Assembly (NCBI GenBank): GCA_026122225.1 | Contig: JANEZZ010002706.1 | Location: forward strand, 682,001 to 746,000 | Direction: 5' to 3' | From: Heloderma charlesbogerti | Lineage: Eukaryota > Chordata > Lepidosauria > Squamata > Helodermatidae | DNA length: 64,000 bases | Part shown: positions 22,231-33,212 of the stretch, one piece after another | Layout of the letters: each line of letters opens with the position of its first letter | Position numbering within the stretch: the first letter of the stretch is position 1 | Notes under the pieces: generated by a model | The model's database searches: none | What the model was told of the DNA's origin: nothing | Seen by the model: the letters and a program-made list of their open reading frames with translations, nothing else | Program-made: the position numbers and the translations under genes

Positions 22231-23050
22231 CTCCCCCCCAAATCCTGGCCGGTCAGCTCCGCTCCGCAGGGATTCTGCGGAGCCGCCAGCCGGCTCCGCC
22301 AGCGGTCAGACATCCAGCCTCTGGCTAGCAGGGACGCAAATGGCAGCGGCTGTAGCCGCCGCCGTTTCCGTCCCTGCAGTCAGCCGTGATAGCCTACGTA
22401 AATGTTTACGTAGCCTATCACGGCTGATTTAAAAGAAAAAAAAACACGTGCGTACACAAATGGCGGCACCCATGGGCGCTGCCATTTGCGTTCCTTATTT
22501 TGGCACGTCTTAGTCTACGTAAACATTTACGTAGACTAAGATGGCGAAAATAAGGGGAACGCAAATAGCATAGCGTCTACGCTATTTGCGTTCCCCTTAT
22601 TTTCGCTGTCTTAGTCTATGTAAATGTTTACGTAGACTAAGGCGTGCCAAAATAAGGAACGCAAATGGCGGCCCCCATGGGCGCCGCCATTTGCATACGC
22701 TTTTTTTTCTTTTAAATCAGCCGTGATAGGCTACGTAAACATTTACGTAGCCTATCATGGTGTTTTTTAAAAATCTAGCCGTGATAGGCTACGTAAATCT
22801 TTACGTAGCCTATCACTTCTTTTGTTTTTTGTTTTTTTTAACTGGAAATGCCGGCGGTGGCAGCCGGTCGGAAGACCAGCCGCCGCCGCCGCTGCCGCCA
22901 CCGCTGGAACCGCCTTTGCCAGGAAGATCTGCCCAAGGTAAGTCCCGTCCCGGGGGGGGTAGCAGACCGTTCCGCCACCGATTTCGGGGGGCCGAATGCG
23001 CTGGCATTCGGCCTCCCCGAGATCCGTGGTGGAATTCTCTGACATCCCTA
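22231..23050 (-). mobile_element. Palindrome-rich hAT element, copy 2, left end lost
   Basis: The right end GAATTCTCTGACATCCCTA is the reverse of the start of copy 1. The interior has TACGTA-type palindromes at 22382, 22503, 22604, 22718 and 22777. The first four lie in a larger palindrome centred near 22576 with arms of about 190 bp. The left terminus is missing, so no duplication can be read. It sits between two antisense parts of BovB. Confidence 0.75.
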
Positions 23051-23205
23051 ATTTTGACCATCTTCCGACCTGGGAGTCCCATCTTCCGATGGTATACCGA
23101 CATATCTCTGGTTGTACTGATCCATTTAGTTTTCAGTGCAAATGTCTTGGGCTGGCCCTGGTGGAGAAGCAGGCTGAGTAATATATGAGAAGAGAGTGTG
23201 TGATG
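23051..23205 (-). mobile_element. Probable BovB LINE 5' leader, antisense
   Basis: 'catcttccgacctgggagtc' and 'tggtataccgacatatctct' read, in reverse, like the region just upstream of BovB ORF2 as I remember it. Position and orientation continue the antisense copy at 20633-22230. Confidence 0.55.
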
Positions 23206-23816
23206 AATAGGGATTAGGGATGTAGGAGAAATTTGTTTCAGTTTGGTTTTGATCAGGATGAACACAGACTCAGGTACAATGTGGTCAATGTCTGTACATT
23301 TCCAAGCTTGCCGCATGATTCGCAGACCGAAAAAAATGCATTTCACAGCATGTGTACATTTCAAAAATGTGTATATTTAAAAAATCTGTACATTTCAAAA
23401 TGTGTCCATTTTAAAATGCACACAACTGATGTGCATATGTAGAAGGGGAAAAAGGGGGGGGGAAATGGGCCAAGAGTATTACAATTTAAAAAATATGTTT
23501 TCCAGTTGACAGTAGATTAATACAGGAGACGATCTTTTTGCTTTGGGAGACTGCAGACATCTTTCTCTAGTAAATAAGAATTTATATGTTATTTCTTAGC
23601 ATTATGGCAGATTTTACATGTTTTTTTTAACAATATTAAATATGCATAGGCCCTTGTGGCAATATGTTTTATTAATCAATTTTGAAAAGCGTTTTAGTAG
23701 TATGTCTTGTCTCATTTGTAATTTTTATTATCACTAATGTCACAGCCCCCTGAAGAAGGCCTCAAAACAAGGAACAGGCCAAAATGTGTCGGGCGTCCTG
23801 TTAATAATTATTTTTG
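23206..23816. other. Filler between the two BovB halves, with hAT-like start
   Basis: A TAGGGATGTAGG start lies at 23217 and the A/T-rich body repeats 'tgtacatttcaaaa'-like lines, as in the elements at 37733 and 49619. Near 23748 'ccctgaagaaggcctcaaaa' and 'tgtgtcggg' resemble a retroelement 3' motif. No matching right end was found. Confidence 0.4.
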
Positions 23817-24627
23817 CATCCCAAGAACCTCAAAATCCTACAAGCTAGGCTTCAGCAGCATGTGAACCGAAAACTACCAGAAGTACAAGCTGGGTTTTGA
23901 AGAGGCAGAGCAACTAGAGATCAAATCAGCAACATTCGCTGGATCATGGAGAAAGCAAGAGAATTCCAGAAAAACGTCTATTTCTGCTTCATTGACTACG
24001 CTAAAGCCTTTGATTGTGTGGATCACAACAAACTGTGGCAAATTCTGAAAGAGATGGGAGTACCAGACCACCTTACCTGTCTCCTGAGAAACCTGTCAAG
24101 AAGCAACAGTAAGAACCGGACATGGAACAATCGATTGGTTCAAAATTGGAAAAGAGTACGACAAGGCTGTATATTGTTGCCCTGCTTATTTAATTTATTT
24201 GCAGAGTACATCATGAGAAATGCCGGGTTGGATGAATCACAGGTCAGAATTAAGATTGCTGGGAGAATTATCAGCAACTTCAGATACGCAGACGATACCA
24301 CCCTAATGGCAGTAAGCGAAGAGGATCTAAAGAGCCTCTTGTTGAGGGTGAAAGTGGAGAGTGCAAAAGCTGGTTTGAAACTCAACATTAAAAAAACTAA
24401 GATCATGGCATCTGGCCCCATCACTTCCTGGCATATAGAAGGGGAAGAAATGGAAGCAGTGACAGATTTTATTTTTTTGGGCTCCAAGATCACCGCAGAC
24501 GGTGACTGTAGCCATGAAATTAAAAGACGCTTGCTCCTTGGGAGGAAAGCTATGGCCAACCTAGACAGCATAGTAAGAAGCAGAGACATCACCTTGCTGA
24601 CAAAGGTTTGTATAATCAAAGCTATGT
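23817..24627 (+). mobile_element. BovB LINE reverse transcriptase segment, sense
   Basis: An almost intact frame carries the core reverse transcriptase motifs: FIDYAKAFDCVDH, RQGCILLPCLFNLFAEYI and the catalytic FRYADDTTLM, then GLKLNIKKTKIMASGPITSW and LLLGRKAMANLDSI. It begins at the KILQ codons (with a stop soon after, at GF-stop) and breaks off at 24627. The 3' end is absent here. Confidence 0.9.
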
Positions 24628-24740
24628 GTCAAGTGCTCCTTGGAGGCCTCTCTCAGTCTAATCCACTAGCCAAGTCCAGTCACAGACAAATGGATTCTTT
24701 TCAAAGCTTTATTCCTCTTTTACAACTTAACAACTCTACT
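24628..24740. other. Unassigned segment following the BovB break
   Basis: Unrelated to BovB. It contains 'caaagctttattcctctttt' and separates BovB from the next MITE. Confidence 0.4.
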
Positions 24741-25134
24741 GGGTGCAATCCCTAGACTTGGGGGCTTACGAGCATGCAGGGCGGGAGGAGTGGCGGAGGC
24801 AATCTTTGCCTCCCCAACCTCCCACCCTGCATTTTCGCTGGGTGGACGTTTTTGCCCATCTAGCAAAAGCATTTTGGAGGGGGAGGGAAGGAAGCTTGAG
24901 AGGCCTCATGGCAGCTCATATCCTGGCCACTCCAGTCCCCTCCTCTCCCCTCCCCATCCACCAAAACGCCCCATTTCCTGACCTCAGAGAGGCAGCCGGC
25001 ATGGTTCTTTCTGTGCCAGCTGTGAGGTGGGTCAGGGGGTCGGAGCTCCAATTTCTGGTGCTGAGGCCGGAGATGGGAATCTGAAATAGCCTATGGCCCC
25101 TCAGACGCTGCCTAAGGGCCATACGATTGCTCCC
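24741..25134 (+). mobile_element. PIF/Harbinger-like MITE (copy 2)
   Basis: It starts GGGTGCAATCCC and ends CGATTGCTCCC, with the interior motif 'ggttctttctgtgccagctg' shared with the copies at 14603 and 55374. No TTA duplication is visible at this copy. Confidence 0.6.
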
Positions 25135-25164
25135 TGAATTACTCAAGCCATCACTACTTTTAAC

Positions 25165-25436
25165 AGGCTAAAGGAACCTCTTTCAGCCTGAGAGCTGAAT
25201 TCGATTTCAAAGCTCTTGGGGGCCATATTCTAGTGGTGGAAGGGGCCGAAGGCAAAGGGGATAGGTCAAAAATACCCAAAACACAAAAGCCAGGGAACCA
25301 CCACATCATTGGTGGTTGTGGAAAAGGGGGTGGAGTCAGGGGAAGGGGGCATGGCTATCTGGGGAATCCCAGAAGGCCAGATTGGGACCCCAGGAGGGCC
25401 AGATTTGGCCCTTGGTCCTGAGGTTCCCCACCCCTG
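25165..25436. mobile_element. hAT-type MITE, CAGGGGTGGGGAACC family
   Basis: The right end 'ctgaggttccccacccctg' pairs with the left 'caggctaaaggaacctcttt'. The body carries 'gggccagatttggccctt'. Related pieces lie at 20230, 29985 and 46049. No duplication was read. Confidence 0.5.
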
Positions 25437-25594
25437 GATCAAGGAGTAGGGCCAATTTTAAAAATGGAAACTTTAGAGCCAACAGAGAGAGGGAGAAAGG
25501 AAAGGGAGGAATACATTGGTTGGGTCAACGAGGTGGGATGTTGGTGATCTGGCTTGTACTAGCAGCTGGGCTCCTGACACAGCATGTCAATATG

Positions 25595-25717
25595 CATTTC
25601 CCAACTTGGTACCCTCTAGGTGTGTTGGATTATGATTCCCACCACCCCAAGCAGCACAGCATGGCTGCACTGCCTGGAGCTGATGGGAGTTGTAGCCTGA
25701 CACATCTGGAGGGTATA
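25595..25717. mobile_element. Fold-back MITE with 'gatgggagttgtag' arm
   Basis: 'gtgttggattatgattccca' and 'gctgatgggagttgtagcct' form the two arms, as in the MITEs at 36872, 46530 and 57805. Confidence 0.55.
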
Positions 25718-26065
25718 GGGTGGCCATTTACACATTGCCAAAAAACAGGAAAAGCTTCACCAAACCAGAGGCTGCCTATGTATAGGTGCAAATTTAGAAA
25801 TAATATCTATAATTTAAACAGAAATACGATATAGCTCATCATAGTGAAGATGACTGACTAGGTGACCTGTCTGCTGCTCATTCTGCTGTCCAGGTGCTAT
25901 CTGTGGATGGGCAGCTTCAAGGCCCCTGCTGCTCTCCCTTCTTATGGATCTTTGTCTTTAAATTAGACTTGGATTGGACATCTCTTCAAACAGAGGACAC
26001 CTTCAAACAGAGGACTGTCCTCTGCCATCTCCCCAAAACAGAGCACTGTCCTCTGTAAAGTAGGG
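25718..26065 (+). mobile_element. TA-flanked GGGTGACCA element, partial copy
   Basis: It starts TA/GGGTGGCCA and shares 'ggtgcaaatttagaaataat' and 'cagaggactgtcctctg' with the element at 2231-3013. The right terminus is replaced by 'gtaggggggg'. Confidence 0.55.
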
Positions 26066-26580
26066 GGGGAAGACCGAAACATGGCCTGAAGGCACTCTCC
26101 AGGCCTAGCTGTGGGTGTAAACACATTCCCAGAACTGCCTTGAAGAGACCAATTCACAGCATACATGGAGGCCAAGGAATTTTTCTTGGTCTGTTGAAGC
26201 AGTCTTGTGGCTCCTTCGATCAATATCCTCGAAGCTGAGTTGTGATCAGGTGAGGAAGAGTGCTGCCTCTTGAGATTTCAGGCTGCCTATACATATCCAT
26301 TGATTCTCAGGCAGAAACTTAAGGTGATCTGGGAAGCTTTCATCCTGAATTCCATAAAATTCCAAGTGCTAGCGTATTATTAACATTGTTATGAATTCAG
26401 GAGGACAAGACATGGGATAAATGTATATTGTTTCCCTCATCCTCTGGATCATGAAACCTCAGTGGCAGTGAGTGTGAAAGCTATTTTTCTTTCACAGCTT
26501 TTTTTGGATTTATTTCCTACATTATTCATTTATTGGAAACATTATTCAGATTAGGCTTTCTTCCCTGTGCCTGTTCCTAC

Positions 26581-26845
26581 CAGAACCGGCCCAAGATACT
26601 TTGCTGCCTGAAGGAAAGGACAAGATAGCGCCCCCTCCCGTTCCATGTACTAAAGCCAGGTGGACTGGCAGCTGAATCTTTCTTCAACACTGGTGATGGA
26701 ACAACCTCCACCACCACACCTGAAAGCAGCAGGCTAGCTTAGGGAGTGCAAGGGAGACTCTTTCCTCCACCACCTTGCTGCCGCCTCCCAGCATTTGCCA
26801 CCTGAGGTGACTGCATCACCCTGTCCCATGGTAGGGCCGGCCCTG
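26581..26845. mobile_element. hAT-type MITE with CAGGGCCGGCCC termini
   Basis: It starts CAGAACCGGCCC, ends GGGCCGGCCCTG and has perfect 8-bp duplications GTTCCTAC (26573-26580 and 26846-26853). 265 bp and non-coding. Confidence 0.85.
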
Positions 26846-27142
26846 GTTCCTACTGTAAAAGACTCAAGGATGTGTGGGTTTATCATGCTTCATTGAGTTG
26901 GTAAGCCTGTCTCTCTCTCTCTCTGGGCTGTACCAATTCAGACTGATGGGGGGGGGGGTTCTCATGATTGAATACTTCCCCTGCAAAATCCCCCTACATT
27001 TTTTTTTAAAAAGAAGTTACCATGTTTTAGAGAAGGCTAGGTTAGAACCCTTCCCCGTGACAGGGAGTTTCCTGTGTGAAGGAACCTGTTGTTGTTGTTG
27101 TTGTTATGTGAGCCCCCACCTGCAATCTGAAATGGTATAACC

Positions 27143-27538
27143 AGGGCTGGCCATACCATTAGGCAGAGCAAGATGGCTGCCTCAGGCAACAGGAGCTTGG
27201 GAATAGGGTGCTGTGACAAGCAGTGGAGGCTGGTGGCTCTAATGTCAGTGGGGCAGTGAATCCTCTCCGGGTTTCAGTCAGAATCAGTCAGAACTCTAAA
27301 GGAGCTATCCAAGGTGCTTTGCAGTTCTGACTGAAACCCGGAGAGGATTCACCACCCCACGGACATCGGAGCTGCCAGTCTCTACTGCCCACAAGGTGTT
27401 GGGGTACAGAAGTGTGTGTGCTACAGGGCCTGCCCTGTGTCCCCTAAGCTAGCCTGCTACCCTCAGGTACAGTGAAATAGGGAGGAGGGTGCCACCTTGT
27501 TCTTTGCCCCAGGCAGCCAAATATCTTGGGCCAACCCT
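27143..27538. mobile_element. hAT-type MITE of the CAGGGCTGGCC family with nested MITE
   Basis: It starts CAGGGCTGGCC and ends CTTGGGCCAACCCTG. MITE copy C (27221-27387) is inserted inside it. The flanks match poorly (4/8). Confidence 0.55.
27221..27387. mobile_element. MITE with CAGTGGAGGC terminal repeats (copy C, best preserved)
   Basis: Arms from CAGTGGAGGCTGGTGGC to CAGTCTCTACTG meet in the centre at 'aaggagctatccaaggtgct'. Flanks GTGACAAG (27213-27220) and CCCACAAG (27388-27395) match at the last five bases. Confidence 0.75.
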
Positions 27539-27557
27539 GGATACTGCCCAGATACAG

Positions 27558-27579
27558 GTGTGTGTGTGTGTGTGTGTGT
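27558..27579. repeat. (GT)n microsatellite
   Basis: Pure GT dinucleotides. Confidence 0.9.
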
Positions 27580-29699
27580 ATAAATACTGGTCTTCCCGGA
27601 GGTGAATTACAAATCATAGTTGAAAACAGCGTAATTAAAAACACTGCTTTTTTGTTTATCACGACATAATATAAACGACCTAAAAATTTATAATGTATAA
27701 GGTGAGTGCATAAACAGTATATTTCTACAATATACATGACGTTTACCACCCCAGGGAGGTTAACTAGGCCTATCTTATTCTATTTAAATAGTATTTGACT
27801 TAATTGTAAGAAAATTGCTTCTTTGACCTGTTCCATGTCTGTTAGAGTTAATTCCTTTTTATAAGGTTGGTCCAGCCACAGTTAGCTTTACATTCTGTCT
27901 CTGTCACCTCAATTTGTGGGATGAAAAAGCATTTTAGGCTGTGGCTAGAGCTGCACTTGACCTCCCTCACATTTTGAATTCAAACCAGTTCGCTCCTACA
28001 CGTCACAGCACCTGGGTTACACTTCTCCTATTTAGTTCTGCCCTGAGTCGTAATTCGAATCCAGGACTCCCTGGCCCAAGACCAAGGGGTCCACTGCATC
28101 CACTGCACTGGTTCTCTGAGCTTGGTACGTGCGCTCCAGCATCCCAACACTGCCCACCCCCACAAGCCAACTTGTGCTGACAAAACCCTCAACAACTTTC
28201 TGTCAGTATATGTTACAATTGTGCTTGTGAGCTTGTCCCCCCTGGGGGCTCCTCTCCCATCAAGAGAGCCCACACTCAACCTTATCCTTATCTCTTCTCT
28301 TTCATGTGTGGAGAGAGACTGAGGGAGACACAGAAAACTCACATAACTCTCCCCACCCGCCCCAGTTGCTCAGGCACACCTAGCAGCTGGGGCATATCTA
28401 CTTCCTCATCTCCAGGCGGCTGGATCTGAGGAGATTTCTATCTCTTCTCTATTTGTATGAGCACAAGTGATACGCTTCGAGTGGTTTGGTAACAATGACA
28501 TGGCAGCTGCAGAGAAAGGGGAGGTAAAGCAAATGGCTGATAACTTTGGGTGGAGGGAGAGCAAGGGTGGGAGGTGGTGTTCCCCTTTGTGCTTTCGCAA
28601 GCCTTAAATAGCTTGTCCGCATGAAAAAAAAAAACATGGAGTGGAAGGGAACAATCAGAATAATTATCCTCCAAGAATCTGCTTGCTCAGCTGCTTGCCT
28701 TCATTTCTTTGATGTTGTATTCTTAGCCTGAATTTCACAACTATCAGAGGGCAAGATCCTTTGGCATCATCTCTGTACAAGTGGGGCTTCAACAAAAAGT
28801 TGCAGTCTGGAGTGCTCCCATGTAGGGTGCCAGCCAGTTAGCCATATGCTTATCTAGTCTATGCCATTCTATTCCCCCTCTCCACTGGTCTTCCATTTTC
28901 CCACCAACAGAAACTCAGCATTTTGTTGCCGTTAAGCTTACACAGGCCCCGTTTGGCTGTGTTTGGGGTTCTAAGATGTTATTTTTCTTTGTCCCCAATG
29001 ATTTTTTTTGTACATTTCCAACCCCTCAGGGATCCCCTGAACATGCTGATACCTTCCTCTTGCATGTAGGTGGTATCATTTTGGCTACACAAGGATCGAC
29101 ACTCACTCCCAAAAATTGCTAATATAGGGAATGATTTATCTATAACATTCCATCATTCTATTGTGTGACTGAGAAACTCGTTGACGATCTGGGCCTTTAA
29201 ATATGTGCAGAGTGTTTTTCCCTCACGTCTGGGTAACCGCATCCGCCTCATATACATCTGAGATTAGATTACATGAGAGTTTCCACCGTACAGGTTTAAC
29301 CCCCCGCTCCCCATCTCTCTTTTTAAAGAAATTAAGAACTGGGGTTCAGGGGAGAACCTCCCCCCCCCACACACACTGTCTTACACATTCCAAGCCTTCA
29401 ACAGAATGCATATTTTAACATTTCCAACAGAATGCATATTTTAACACATCCAGCCAGAACAACCATCAAAAGCCCTGCTCCTTCTGATCTTTTGTTTGCT
29501 TGTTTCGTTCCAGGGCGGAGGCACATGGCCAGACCTCATTCCCAGCAGATGTCACTGTTGTCACCCTTGCCTGTGGGTTGCGTTGATTCCTAAACAGCTC
29601 ACACAGAGGGAGTTTGGTGTTGTTCCACAGTCCTGCCTCACTTGCCTCTCCTTCAGTAATGACAGCCCACCCAGCTCCAGCACCTTTCATCTCTGGATC
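27580..29699. other. Unassigned stretch
   Basis: No gene or intact transposon was recognised. A short poly(A) run lies at 28623-28634 and a C run at 29359-29370. At 29400-29440 a 25-bp phrase ('cagaatgcatattttaac') is present twice in tandem. Confidence 0.4.
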
Positions 29700-29885
29700 T
29701 TAAAACACTTTACAAGCACTCATTAAGTCTAGCTACACCCTGTGTGAGGTAGGTGTTAAGTGTTATTAATTGCATTGTATGCAGAGGGAAACTGAGGCAC
29801 AGAGCGGTCAAACTACTTGCCTCCGGTCACAGAGGAAGTCTGTGACAGAGTCATTAATAGAACCCACGACTGTTCTATTAATCAT
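29700..29885 (+). mobile_element. MIR-like CORE SINE remnant
   Basis: 'tgtgtgaggtaggtgttaag', 'agagggaaactgaggcacag', 'ctcaaactacttgcctccgg'-like text and 'aatagaacccacgac' follow the order of a MIR/CORE SINE. Old and diverged. Confidence 0.5.
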
Positions 29886-29984
29886 CCCTTTTTTTAGATT
29901 TTACAATTCCAATAAATAGCAGCATGATGCACTTCAGGGTAATCATCTTGTATCTTTGGTGATGTATCATGGTTTACGTGTGCT

Positions 29985-30066
29985 CAGGGGAAAGGGCTGG
30001 GGCATGGCTATCTAGGGAGCCTGTGAGGGCTGGATTTGGTCCATGGGCCTGAGGTTCAACACCCCT
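29985..30066. mobile_element. hAT end fragment, CAGGGGT family
   Basis: 'gggctggatttggtccatgg' and 'ctgaggttcaacacccct' match the right end of the element at 25165-25436. Confidence 0.5.
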
Positions 30067-30189
30067 ACTTTAAAGACACTCAGGAATACACTCAATTCAA
30101 TGGGAGCAGATTCTCTGGTGTCTACTCCTTTTCTGACTCATCATTTATCATTATAAAAAGTCAACAATGGTAACTTGCAAATGCATACA

Positions 30190-30535
30190 TTTTATGTATT
30201 TATTTATAGAATGCATATCCCGTCTTTCACTGCAATCAGCTTCAAGGCAGCTTAAAACTACCATAAAAATAAATAAAATCAATTTATATAAAAAAAATTC
30301 AAATATCAAACAGCAGTAAAACCAGAAAATAAAAATAAGAGCCAGCAGAATAAAACAACATCTGAAAACCATTAAATGGATCTCAAATACCACTAAAAGC
30401 ATGGGAGAATAGGGCAGACTTCACCTGGTGCCTGAAAGATAACAAGGATGAACATCCCTAGGATGTCTAGGGAGAGAGTTTCAGACTTTGGCTGTCACCA
30501 CAGAAAAGGCCCACTCCCTCAAAATTAGCACTTTT
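30190..30535 (-). mobile_element. L2/CR1-like LINE 3' end, antisense
   Basis: It begins TTATGTATTTATTTATAG, followed by A-rich text and then 'cttcacctggtgcctgaaag' and 'ccacagaaaaggcccactcc', as at 4671-5097. Confidence 0.6.
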
Positions 30536-30549
30536 AAACTTTTCTTTCC

Positions 30550-30940
30550 TTCTTTTTATTGTATTTATAGATTGTGTTTCTCCATAATCGGGGTCTCTGA
30601 GAGACATACAGTTTAACCAAACAAAAAAGGTATAAAACATAAAACTGCACACGTCACTCAAATATAAAAATTACAGCAAAGGACTAAAGTCCTGAAGACA
30701 TATCCATCAAAAACCACAACCCAGAGAGTTAAGACGCATCAAAGGCCAAAACACATCATAACAGCACAGGGAATCAAATCGTTACTATCAGTAAAAAGAT
30801 GGTAAATTATACTGAAACAATGTTAAAATAACATTGTAAAAATCTGAATGTAAAGGTCGTTGCCAGGTACTGAAAAGACATCAATGGAGGTGCCAGGCAA
30901 GCCTTTCTAGGGAGAGTGTTCCACAATCAGGAGCCACCAC
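30550..30940 (-). mobile_element. LINE-like 3' end, antisense, shared with 54400 and 56310
   Basis: 'atcaaaaaccacaacccaga' and 'catcaaaggccaaaacacat' closely match 54470-54520 and the reverse of 56190-56250. It ends with 'ggagagtgttccacaatcag'. Confidence 0.55.
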
Positions 30941-30941
30941 T

Positions 30942-31265
30942 AGGATGGCCATGTGTCCTACATTACAGTCCTCTATTGAAAGGGCTGTCAGAGGACAGTC
31001 CTGTATTTGAAGGTGTCCTCAGTTTGAAAGGCTGTCCAGTCCAAGTTCAGTTTATAAAGAAGCTAAGAAGGGAGAGTGGGGAAGGGGCCTTGAAGTTGCC
31101 CATTGAAGTTGCACAGTTAGCACCTGGACTGAGCAGCAGGCACACTAATCACCTGGTCACAGCCTCCCTCCCTGTGGGGAAATTGATTAAAGCTTGATTT
31201 AAACTATAGTCATTATTTTGAAGTCTGCATGTATACTTTAAATTAGCATATGCACATTTTATACA
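30942..31265 (-). mobile_element. TA-flanked GGGTGACCA element, antisense partial copy
   Basis: It opens TA/GGATGGCCATGTG and contains 'tcagaggacagtcctgtatt' and 'ggacagcc'-type text reversed relative to 25718-26065. Confidence 0.5.
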
Positions 31266-31319
31266 AATCTGTGCCCTCTTTTGTTGAGTTTTTTTGGAGA
31301 TGCCTAAGTGAGTCCCGGA

Positions 31320-31763
31320 AGGAGCAATCCTACTGGGATAGGCAGCCGCCTCTGAACTCAGAGGCAACCACCTATCCAACGCAGGACAGGAGAAGCGCGG
31401 AGGGGATCATCCCCTCCGCGCTTCAGCTGTCCTGCATTTGTGGCTAGACAGCCAATTTCAGGTGTCTACCTGCAGGAAGTCGGAGGGTGGGAAGCGGCAG
31501 CCGGACGATATATGTTGGATGTGTCATACCAGCATTTCTGACTTCACCGCCCCGGCACGCCCCCAGGAACGCCCTGTTTTCACCGCTCCCACTCCTCTTC
31601 TGAGTGCGGAGCCGTTCCACGCTGACTGCAAGGCAGCGCGGGAGGGGATGAAGGTTGGTTCTCAGGGAACCGACCTTGGCGCATGAGCTCCAAGGTTGGT
31701 TCCCGGGAACCGACCTCTCCCATGGCCGTCTAGCCACTGACTAGCAGCCAAAGGATTGCATCA
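31320..31763. mobile_element. TIR element with GCAATCC termini
   Basis: It begins AGGAGCAATCCTACTGGG and ends CCAAAGGATTGCATC. A strong internal hairpin lies at 31394-31427 (gaagcgcggaggggatc against its reverse). Its relation to the PIF-like MITEs is uncertain because the shared interior motif is missing. Confidence 0.45.
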
Positions 31764-31869
31764 CTGATAAGATGCACCTTTCGCACTCCAAAATAGGGAC
31801 TATTTGGAAGAGGACTGCTGTAAACTTCCCTAGAAATAGTGTATACTTCATTTTCCCTGGAACCATTGC

Positions 31870-31999
31870 GTAAAATCCAATATATGTCTTACGCAAAGTA
31901 GACCCATTGACATTAATGAGACTTAAATTAGTTATAACTAAATTAAGCCCCTTTCATTTCAATGGGTCTACTCTAAGTAGGATTTATGTTGGATTTTAC
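31870..31999. repeat. 130-bp palindromic MITE
   Basis: The arms 31870-31934 and 31935-31999 are reverse complements with scattered mismatches. The outer ends are GTAAAATCCAATA and the centre is GTTATAAC. It carries the 'agtagacccattga' phrase. No target duplication was confirmed. Confidence 0.75.
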
Positions 32000-32149
32000 C
32001 CATTTATAAACTTCCCTGGGCAGCATGTTTTATAGGTACATAGAATATATTTTCTATACTGGGCAGCAGGGGCATTTCTAGGTTCTTAAAAGGTCTGGGG
32101 CACAGGCCCATAATACAAATTTGCATATACGAGTCTAAGCGCACGTCTA

Positions 32150-32231
32150 ATATATATATATATGTGAGTGTGTGTGTGTGTGGTGTGTACATGCAGTGTG
32201 CTTGTGTGTGTGTGTGTGTGTGTGTGTGTAT
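32150..32231. repeat. TA and TG microsatellites
   Basis: A TA run (about 32151-32164), then interrupted TG runs up to 32231. Confidence 0.9.
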
Positions 32232-32464
32232 AGATTACATACATTCAGACAGACAGACATAAGAAGTGTGCACTGACCCCCACCCCACTTCAACTCAGAC
32301 CCCGATTCAGCATTTTGGAAAACATCCCACTTCTACTCTGGCCAATTTGTAGTCAGACCACTTCAGCTCAGCACCAAACCTGCGTCAAGGTTTCGAAAAA
32401 TGCATCTTTATGCTTCCTGTTGACTACCATGGGAAATTAGAAAAAAAATGTAACTTTTTTCTCT

Positions 32465-33012
32465 TGGTCAGAACTGGATGATAATTTCAGGCATAGTAGC
32501 CCCCTAGAAGGGGATTAAACCTGCCACATGTCAGAAAAATAGCTGCAGGGTTTATATTTTGATTTTCTTTTCAAGGGAACTGCCAATAACATTTTAATTC
32601 CTTGGAAGAATTGGATAAAAATTTCAGGATTCATTGCCCCATCAGAGGAGATGCTGTCTGCCAAATGTCAGAATGCTAGCCACAAGGGGGGTTTGTGCAA
32701 GAGTGGCCTTGACATTGTGAGGTCTCTGAAAGAGGACATACTTATCTCCCTATGTTCCTTGTGGACTATTATTCTGAAAATTACAGACAGCCTAGAGCTG
32801 TCCCTAAGTAAGAAACCAGCAAAGTTTCAGAAGGATAGGTGCAGCAGTTCATGTGGAAGGGGAGTTCTCCAATTTGGGAGAGGGAACGATTTGCTTTCCC
32901 TTCCATTCACACCTTCCCCAATAGTTTTTGGGTAAATTTGTATGAAAATGCACAGGTCATTAGAGGTGTCCCCCAGGCAAGAAACCTGTAAAGTTTCTGA
33001 AGGATATACATG
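32465..33012. repeat. Decayed tandem duplications inside the hAT element
   Basis: 'gaactggatgataatttcag' near 32471 recurs as 'gaattggataaaaatttcag' near 32608. 'aagaaaccagcaaagtttca' near 32811 recurs as 'aagaaacctgtaaagtttct' near 32979. Periods are about 135 and 168 bp. Confidence 0.55.
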
Positions 33013-33067
33013 CATTCTAATTTAGAATGACTAGAATTTATTTACATTTCACCAGTGTTAGGAGAAG

Positions 33068-33212
33068 GGGAACATGGGTGGGAAGATGCTATTGCATTCA
33101 TGTCCTGCTTGTAGGTTTCCTATGGGCATCTGGTTGGCCACTGTGTGAACAGAATGCTGGACTAGATGGACCTTGGTCTGATGCAGCACAGTTCTTCTTA
33201 TGTTCTTAAATA
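33068..33212 (+). mobile_element. CR1 LINE 3' tail, sense
   Basis: 'cattcatgtcctgcttgtag', 'cagaatgctggactagatgg' and 'cttcttatgttctta' are the shared squamate CR1 tail. Only the last 145 bp are present. Confidence 0.75.

Noticed and set aside
23946..24755. 269-residue open frame as a host gene
   Set aside because: It carries BovB reverse transcriptase motifs (FIDYAKAFDCVDH, YADD) and runs into unrelated sequence after 24627, so it is a transposon fragment.
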